Shown here: piece after piece, positions 22,468 to 27,318 of the stretch
How the letters are laid out: each line of letters starts with the position of its first letter
How positions within the stretch are numbered: position 1 is the stretch's first letter
Assembly (NCBI GenBank): GCA_050946535.1
Contig: JBMNUZ010000019.1
Coordinates: 1 to 27,318, forward strand
Length of the DNA: 27,318 nucleotides
Origin: RUG708 sp050946535
Lineage (GTDB): Bacteria > Bacillota > Clostridia > Peptostreptococcales > Anaerovoracaceae
Direction of reading: 5' to 3'
Notes under the pieces: model-generated
Databases searched by the model: none
Told to the model about the DNA's origin: nothing
The model's input: the letters and a program-made list of their open reading frames with translations, nothing else
Translations under genes and position numbers: made by a program

Positions 22468-24065
22468 TTCTCTGTGAAATACGTATGTGCCATTTTAATC
22501 GATGCTTCGGAACCCGGAACGCCGGCAGCATGGCTTTTCTTCGAAACGGACGCGCTGATGACGAGCCCAGTGTAGTGGTCTGCGATCGTGAAGTCATCGC
22601 GGACCGTTCCCTTGAGATTTATCTGAATCAGATCCATGCACCTGTATAGTTTTGTGTCACGGTCCATCGTAAGCATGAGCATTTCGAGATACCTGTGATA
22701 CTTCATGATGCTGTTCCCGGGGATCGGGATGTATCCTTCTCCGCTTGTCCCGTTGACCGCGCTGTCTATATCCGTCATCCACGAAGAACTGCTCTTGAGG
22801 AACGGAACACCTCTTCCGTCCTCGAGGTTTTTCATGTCGTTTTCCGCTTCCACTGCCGCCCATGCCGTAATTATCAATAGCCTGGTGAGAGGTGCAAAGG
22901 CTCCAGGCGTAAGCACCTCCGCCGCAGCCATCGTCGCCGACGACTTTTCAGGATCGGTAAACAGGAATGCCGTGTTTACAGCCAGCCTTATGGTAAAAAT
23001 GGCTCTGTATGCTTTGCCGCAGTTTTCCCTGTCAGACATGCAGCCGTACAGGATATATTCCATCTCGCCTTTGAAAAAAGACTTATCGCTCGTTTCCGGA
23101 TCGAGTTTGTTCCGGAAGCGGCTTTCTATATACGCAATCGTGATCAGGTCGTCCGATACGGCGCTGTCTCCCGAAGTGCTGAGATCTTTGATGACCGTCC
23201 CGCCGCTGAATGCGCTTCCGCTTCTCTTTCCCGCCGACCTGGACGGCAGATTTTCAGATATTTCGCCGTTTCTGAGCTCTCTTCCGCCGTCCTCGTCTTT
23301 GATTGTTCTGTTATCCGCTTTATCGGTTATGTCTTTCGCATTCTTTTTCAGATCGTTCTGTATCTTCTCGGTCTTCTCGATATCCTGGAGACTCTGTCCG
23401 GCGGCCGCGGCTTCTGCGGCCTGGTTTTCTCCGGCCTGCGCGGCCGCCTGCTCAGCCTCTGCAGCCGCTTTCTTCGCTGCTTCGCGCTGCTTTTCCAGCT
23501 GCTCTATTGTCTTGCTGCTCTTCTCCTTTTCCCTGATCTTTTTGTCTGCCACTCCGAGATCGTCTTTCAGACTTCTCAGAGTATCGGGAACGACGGATTT
23601 CTTCTCTATCTTTCTAAGCTGAAGCATGAAATTATCAGGATCTGCCACGGAATATGCGCTCTGCTCTACCTCAACATCTTTCACGCTGCAGTGCGCTATT
23701 TCATTTTTCGCGATCGAATCCGCGGCTGTTTTCTTTATCCTTCTTCCAGTCTGTTCCTCGTCACCTTCGAATGCAAATATGCTGTACCTGTCGAAAAGGT
23801 CTTTGTCGTAGCAGGCAAGCTGGCTCCGGCCCGCGAGTTCGAAGGCCGCCTCCGAGACGGCTATCGCCGCTTTCCTGTCGGCGGCCTCGTACGTGACCGC
23901 AAGAGCACCGGTCAGCGAGACAAAGAGTATGCACAGCAGTACGAAAGCCGAACCGCGCCTTCGCTTAACCTTTGACGGAGCTGCTTCCTTTTTCTTTTTT
24001 CCGCGGCCGTGAAATCGTGACTTTTTCTTGCCGGTCTTACTCTCTGACAAACGTCTTAACCGCAT
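22464..24065 (-). CDS. DUF5702 (TadG-like) pilus-associated protein
   Basis: A 533-residue protein with a Lys/Arg-rich cytoplasmic start (about 1-37), one membrane segment (RRGSAFVLLCILFVSLTGAL, about 36-55) and a long outer domain. The motif ACYDKDLFDRYSIFAFEGDE after the membrane helix is the DUF5702 hallmark. An Ala/Glu-rich coiled coil spans about 172-245. A C-terminal segment (YIPIPGNSIMKYHRYLEMLMLTM to NLKGTVRDDFTIADHY) is also typical. The ATG at 24065 lies inside the tadE gene, with GGTGGTG about six bases upstream. It resembles TadG in position and topology: it probably helps shape or anchor the pilus. Confidence 0.85.
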   Translation of the reverse strand: MRLRRLSESKTGKKKSRFHGRGKKKKEAAPSKVKRRRGSAFVLLCILFVSLTGALAVTYEAADRKAAIAVSEAAFELAGRSQLACYDKDLFDRYSIFAFEGDEEQTGRRIKKTAADSIAKNEIAHCSVKDVEVEQSAYSVADPDNFMLQLRKIEKKSVVPDTLRSLKDDLGVADKKIREKEKSSKTIEQLEKQREAAKKAAAEAEQAAAQAGENQAAEAAAAGQSLQDIEKTEKIQNDLKKNAKDITDKADNRTIKDEDGGRELRNGEISENLPSRSAGKRSGSAFSGGTVIKDLSTSGDSAVSDDLITIAYIESRFRNKLDPETSDKSFFKGEMEYILYGCMSDRENCGKAYRAIFTIRLAVNTAFLFTDPEKSSATMAAAEVLTPGAFAPLTRLLIITAWAAVEAENDMKNLEDGRGVPFLKSSSSWMTDIDSAVNGTSGEGYIPIPGNSIMKYHRYLEMLMLTMDRDTKLYRCMDLIQINLKGTVRDDFTIADHYTGLVISASVSKKSHAAGVPGSEASIKMAHTYFTEK

Positions 24066-24450
24066 TTTTCACCACCTGATAGTCCCACAGCAGCTCCGCT
24101 TCATTTACCAGCACAGTCTCGGCTTTGTATGTGTTGTGCCGGGAAATGTCATATACAACGTATCCCGTGAAATTTCTCTCTGCCGAAGCAGACACACTGC
24201 CGGTTATCAATCCTTTGTCGACGTCGACTGCAACGTTCTTTCCGCTCATGCCGTCGTTTTCACTGTAATACACCGTCCTGGCCTCTTCGCCGGCGCTCCG
24301 TCTCACGGCTCGATTCATATCCGAGCAGGCGGCTGTCAAACCGTAGATATACACCGCTGCCGCGAGCAGCAGCACTGTCACAGCTATGATCACAGGAAAA
24401 ATGAACGATGCCTCCACTATATACGCCGACCCCCGCCTGCTCCTGATCAT
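24037..24450 (-). CDS. tadE: TadE-like pseudopilin
   Basis: A 137-residue minor pilin-like protein. The N-terminus RSRRGSAYIVEASFIFPVII has the basic lead, the Gly7-Ser8 cleavage site, Glu13 and the hydrophobic helix expected of TadE proteins processed by a prepilin peptidase (TadV), which is not in this window. The rest is a small outer domain without a known fold. The ATG at 24450 overlaps the stop of the upstream pilin gene by one base (TGATG), so translation is coupled. The 3' end overlaps the DUF5702 gene by 29 bases. Confidence 0.85.
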   Translation of the reverse strand: MIRSRRGSAYIVEASFIFPVIIAVTVLLLAAAVYIYGLTAACSDMNRAVRRSAGEEARTVYYSENDGMSGKNVAVDVDKGLITGSVSASAERNFTGYVVYDISRHNTYKAETVLVNEAELLWDYQVVKNAVKTFVRE

Positions 24451-24659
24451 CAGCTGAACTTAGCTCCGAGAAGGGCGTTAAATGTTTCGTTCAAGAACTG
24501 GCCTATCTTGTCCTTGAAAATGATTCCGAGGCCGACCGCTATTGCGATGAGTATGCCTACCTGCACGAGCTCCATGCCCTTTCTGGATCTCGATTTCATC
24601 CTGAATTTTCTCCCTGCCTCGAAAATTCCTGCAGTTACTGCAGCATAAACCTTTGTCAT
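24450..24659 (-). CDS. flp: Flp1-like type IVb pilin (probable major pilin)
   Basis: A 69-residue pilin. I chose the ATG at 24659, which has GGAGG ten bases upstream; the open frame runs 15 codons further up to 24704 but without signal. The N-terminal leader of about 28 residues is basic (RKFRMKSRSRKG), then MELVQVGILIAIAVGLGIIF is the pilin helix with Glu30 near its start, followed by a short tail (KDKIGQFLNETFNALL). This matches the Flp1-like family. It lies about 90 bases after tadC, and the gap may hold a stabilising or regulatory element, as pilin is needed in large amounts; none was recognised. Confidence 0.85.
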   Translation of the reverse strand: MTKVYAAVTAGIFEAGRKFRMKSRSRKGMELVQVGILIAIAVGLGIIFKDKIGQFLNETFNALLGAKFS

Positions 24660-24750
24660 ATTTATATATCCTCCGAAAATACCCTGTACAGCCGTCCAGA
24701 ACATTCACAGCTTTATCTGGCGCTGCACGAAATCAAACGAATTTCAATAT

Positions 24751-26085
24751 TTAAAAACCTGCGATTACCGGTGAAATAGTCACCAGTATCAGTGAAAAAA
24801 GCATGATGAGCATCGGAAACGTCATCTTCGAATCTATCATTTTGATGTACTGCTGCATGTTTTTCTTCTTCAGATCTCTGAGATCGTCGCTCTCGTTTTC
24901 AAGTTTTCTGCATAGCTCGCTTCCTTTGCTCATATTGTCCTCCAGTATCGTACAGAACCTCAGAAGCTCGCCGGATTCCATCCTTGCGGCAAACGCCTTC
25001 CACTCTTCTACGATCGAGGAGTTCGTGCTCTCTACCCTTTTTCCTATAGCCGCTATCTCGGCCGCAGCCGGCGAACTGCCGTAAATTTCCCTTCTGCCGC
25101 AGTCCTCGCTTATCCTCATGAGCGCGCTGAAGGTCGTAAGCCCGCTGTTGAGCAGCAGTATGAGCTTGTCGACGATCTCCGGGAAATCAGTCACAACTGC
25201 CGCCTTGTATTTCTTCGCATTTTTTCTGGCTTTGTCGTAGCGCGATGCATATATGCAGAAGATGAACAGCAGGCCCATCACCACGATCAGTACCACCGAC
25301 GAACCGCCTGGTTTGCTCCAGCTGAGCTTCACTCCGCCGTCCGTATAATCAGGAAGAATAACTTTCTTCCCTGACGAAGAATCCGCTATCATCTCCGCTG
25401 CAGCGGCAATCTGCTGCTTCATCGATGTTATGTACAGATCCGGATCATCCACGACCTCGACATCTATATCGCAGTTTCTGGTTCTTCCTTCGAGCGACAG
25501 CACTGCCGACAGTGTAACCGTCCTGCTTTTTCCATCGAGCGGCACCACGTCGACCTTCCCTGTGTCAGACAGCACGTCGGGATCGCTCGACTTCCACACG
25601 ATGTCTATGCCCGCAGCGCTGTCCTTTTCCGGCAGTTCGATATCACCTGTTACGACACGTTTTCCGTCCTCGTTTTCCGCCGCTATTTTATCCGGCAGTT
25701 CTTCCGCGTAATCTTTAAGGATCTTGTCCTTCTCACTTTCGCTGAGAATCACAGCCGCTATGTTCAGGTTCGTATTTTCCTTTATCTTCTTTCCATTGTA
25801 CTCTGCTTCGACCGTAACAGGCACGCTCTGATCGCCGCTTGCCGCGCCCGGTCTTGCGATCTCCGAAATGCTCAGATCCGAAAAGTGCGCCGACAGAAAG
25901 GCCGCCGACGCCAGAACAACGGTGACAAGCACGGCGGCCGCATACTGCTTCAGCAGCTTCTTCCTGTACGATTCGACCGCAGGCTTGAGTCTGTCTCCCG
26001 TATACATGACCGAAAGATTTTCGTTCAGCACGCTGTCGCTTCCGGTCAGCTTTCTGATCAGCTTTCTGCCTATTCCTCCTTCCAT
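24751..26085 (-). CDS. tadC: TadC-like inner membrane platform protein with Ig-like ectodomain
   Basis: A 444-residue platform protein of the Tad secretion apparatus. It has membrane helices near 46-66, 263-281 and 422-442, with the type II secretion F domain between the last two (DFPEIVDKLILLLNSGLTTFSALMRI). Between helices 1 and 2 an outer domain of about 195 residues is inserted. Within it, residues about 145-213 read like a bacterial Ig-like repeat (IDIVWKSSDPDVLSDTGKV with a following TVTLSAVLSLEG strand). A partial second copy (LPDYTDGGVKLSWSKPGG) comes just before helix 2. The ATG at 26085 follows GGAG by 10 bases, 3 bases past tadB. Confidence 0.85.
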   Translation of the reverse strand: MEGGIGRKLIRKLTGSDSVLNENLSVMYTGDRLKPAVESYRKKLLKQYAAAVLVTVVLASAAFLSAHFSDLSISEIARPGAASGDQSVPVTVEAEYNGKKIKENTNLNIAAVILSESEKDKILKDYAEELPDKIAAENEDGKRVVTGDIELPEKDSAAGIDIVWKSSDPDVLSDTGKVDVVPLDGKSRTVTLSAVLSLEGRTRNCDIDVEVVDDPDLYITSMKQQIAAAAEMIADSSSGKKVILPDYTDGGVKLSWSKPGGSSVVLIVVMGLLFIFCIYASRYDKARKNAKKYKAAVVTDFPEIVDKLILLLNSGLTTFSALMRISEDCGRREIYGSSPAAAEIAAIGKRVESTNSSIVEEWKAFAARMESGELLRFCTILEDNMSKGSELCRKLENESDDLRDLKKKNMQQYIKMIDSKMTFPMLIMLFSLILVTISPVIAGF

Positions 26086-26088
26086 ATC

Positions 26089-26847
26089 TCAGATCTCCGA
26101 AACCTGTGCGTTTATCATCCTGCTGCTCCACAAATACGAGCCTGCGGTTCCGAGAAACGCTGCAGTCATGATGATCCTGCCCAAAAACGTCTGGTACATA
26201 ACAGCCAGATAATCGGCCGAGCACAGATTTACGAGCGCGGTGAGCGCAACCGGCATCACCACCAGGATCTTCGACTCGAGTTTTTTCTGGGACAGCATAA
26301 CGTCTTTCTCTCTCTGCAGCTCGATGTTTTCGCCGAGGAGAAGCACAGCCTTATCTATCATCGCCGTCAGATCTCCGCCTGTGTATTTGCAGGTTATGCA
26401 GACATCCGTAAAATCCGCGATCTCCCGGATTTTCGACCTCTTCGCCAGATCTGTAAAGACGACGTCCTCGCTGCAGTTCGTCTCCGTCATTATCCGCTTC
26501 ATATTTCTTATCTCCCGGACGATCATGCTGTCACCGCCGTGAATCAGTGCCGCCGGCGCTTCGGCATCGATGATCGCCTCTTTGAGATGTCTTCCTGAAG
26601 ATACAGAAGATGAAATGGAATAAAGCATGTCTTTGAACTGTATCCTGAGTTCCATCTTCCTCCTGTCAGCGAGTGTTCTGCTGTATGCTTTCAGTCCGGC
26701 TGCCGAAAAAAGCATCACGCAGCATGCTGCGATCACGCTCTTGTAAAAAACAAAACCACAGATAAAGAGCACCAGTGATGTCTTTATGAAATAATTTCTC
26801 TTCTCTTCTTTCGAAAGCAGATAAACGTCGTAATCAGCCGGTATAAT
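26089..26847 (-). CDS. tadB: TadB-like inner membrane platform protein, probable non-canonical ATT start
   Basis: A type II secretion F-domain protein, partner of TadC. The segment IQFKDMLYSISSSVSSGRHLKEAI and the later CKYTGGDLTAMIDKAVLLL are typical of TadB. Helices are near the N-terminus and at the C-terminus (VVMPVALTALVNL and IIMTAAFLGTAGSYL). The first conventional start is a GTG at 26772, but the frame is open to 26862 and the added residues (ADYDVYLLSKEEKRNYF) look like the usual TadB N-terminus. A strong AAGGAGG stands eight bases before an ATT at 26847, so I extend to there. If wrong, the gene starts at 26772 (227 residues). The start overlaps the end of cpaF. Confidence 0.75.
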   Translation of the reverse strand: MIPADYDVYLLSKEEKRNYFIKTSLVLFICGFVFYKSVIAACCVMLFSAAGLKAYSRTLADRRKMELRIQFKDMLYSISSSVSSGRHLKEAIIDAEAPAALIHGGDSMIVREIRNMKRIMTETNCSEDVVFTDLAKRSKIREIADFTDVCITCKYTGGDLTAMIDKAVLLLGENIELQREKDVMLSQKKLESKILVVMPVALTALVNLCSADYLAVMYQTFLGRIIMTAAFLGTAGSYLWSSRMINAQVSEI

Positions 26848-27318
26848 CCTGCATTCCTCCTTTCAGCTCGAGCTTGCCAGTATTCACAAGCTTGTTTTCT
26901 GTCCGCACGAGGCGTCCGCGTCTCACACCGCTGCCGTCATCGAAAAGCTGATACTCGAACAACGGATTCAGGTTTATCCTGCCTCCCGTATACGATGTCA
27001 CCTCGGTGATCTCAAGTATCTTGCGCGATTTGTCCGGAAGCCTTCCCATGTGGACGATGATGTCGATCGCGGACGCGATCTGACTTTTGACGGCATCTAT
27101 CGGGAACGGAGCCGCTGTCAGAAACATCGTCTCAAGCCTCGAAAGCATGCCTTCCGCGGAATTAGCGTGTCCAGTGCTGAGGCTGCCGTCGTGGCCGGTG
27201 TTCATGCTGTTGATCATGTCGACCACTTCGCCGCCCCGCACTTCTCCTACTATTATCCTGTCCGGCCTCATTCTAAGACTTGCCTTTATCAGGTGACGCA
27301 TGGTGATTTCTCCGACAC
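26834..27318 (-). CDS. cpaF: CpaF/TadA-type secretion ATPase, C-terminal part (runs off window)
   Basis: C-terminal 161 residues of the cytoplasmic hexameric ATPase that powers Tad pilus assembly. The frame continues to the right edge: the segment GEITMRHLIKASLRMRPD, then RIIVGEVRGGEVVDMINSMN (Walker B-like region) and NTGHDGSLSTGHANSAEGML (His box) are classic. Walker A lies outside the window. It ends at a TGA at 26834 that overlaps the likely start of tadB. First visible gene of the Tad unit. Confidence 0.95.
   Translation of the reverse strand, partial: VGEITMRHLIKASLRMRPDRIIVGEVRGGEVVDMINSMNTGHDGSLSTGHANSAEGMLSRLETMFLTAAPFPIDAVKSQIASAIDIIVHMGRLPDKSRKILEITEVTSYTGGRINLNPLFEYQLFDDGSGVRRGRLVRTENKLVNTGKLELKGGMQDYTG

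Overview
The window looks like chromosomal DNA of an anaerobic Firmicute of the class Clostridia. The main clues are an IspH-ribosomal protein S1 fusion gene (a clostridial trait), a SpoIID/LytB-type protein in the ruv operon, the argR-recN pair, GGAGG-type ribosome binding sites with several TTG/GTG starts, and a Tad pilus cluster of the Firmicute type (Flp1-like pilin, DUF5702 and DUF6382 proteins). Genus cannot be fixed from the sequence alone. Nearly all genes are on the minus strand. The exceptions are argR-recN and a transposase fragment at the left edge. No rRNA, tRNA or CRISPR array was seen.

Layout, left to right. (1) 1-126: the C-terminal end of an IS30-type transposase. (2) 157-8757, minus strand, read right to left: ruvC-ruvA-ruvB-spoIID-like, a terminator hairpin, queA, a roughly 520-base regulatory gap with two terminator-like hairpins and a candidate promoter, then tgt-metA-rlmD. 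This joins Holliday-junction processing, a peptidoglycan-acting secreted protein, the last two queuosine-tRNA enzymes, homoserine acylation for methionine and a SAM-dependent rRNA methylase. (3) 8758-9324: a divergent promoter region and a roughly 400-base GCA-rich repeat leader in front of argR-recN. (4) 9325-11467: argR and recN on the plus strand, ending in a long hairpin shared with convergent aroK. (5) 11572-16129: aroK, the ispH-rpsA fusion, cobO, a 43-bp tandem array and a CbiJ/CobK-like gene. (6) 16145-19402: a 1085-residue TPR protein. (7) 19403-20530: a roughly 50-bp imperfect repeat region and a DUF308/HdeD-like membrane protein. (8) 20777-27318: a Tad (Flp-type) pilus operon running in from the right edge: cpaF/tadA, tadB, tadC, flp1 pilin, tadE, DUF5702 protein, a TadE-like protein with two putative metal knuckles and a DUF6382 protein.

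Two themes stand out. First, several gene 3' ends (tgt, queA and the CbiJ-like gene) carry short direct repeats that overlap or resemble the stop-codon region, and other gaps hold longer repeat arrays. Repeat expansion next to genes seems to be a habit of this genome. Second, the Tad operon has unusual accessory domains on the outer face of the membrane: an Ig-like ectodomain inserted in TadC, and a TadE-like protein ending in two equally spaced His-Cys/Cys-Cys motifs. These may be parts of a modified pilus or secretion machine.
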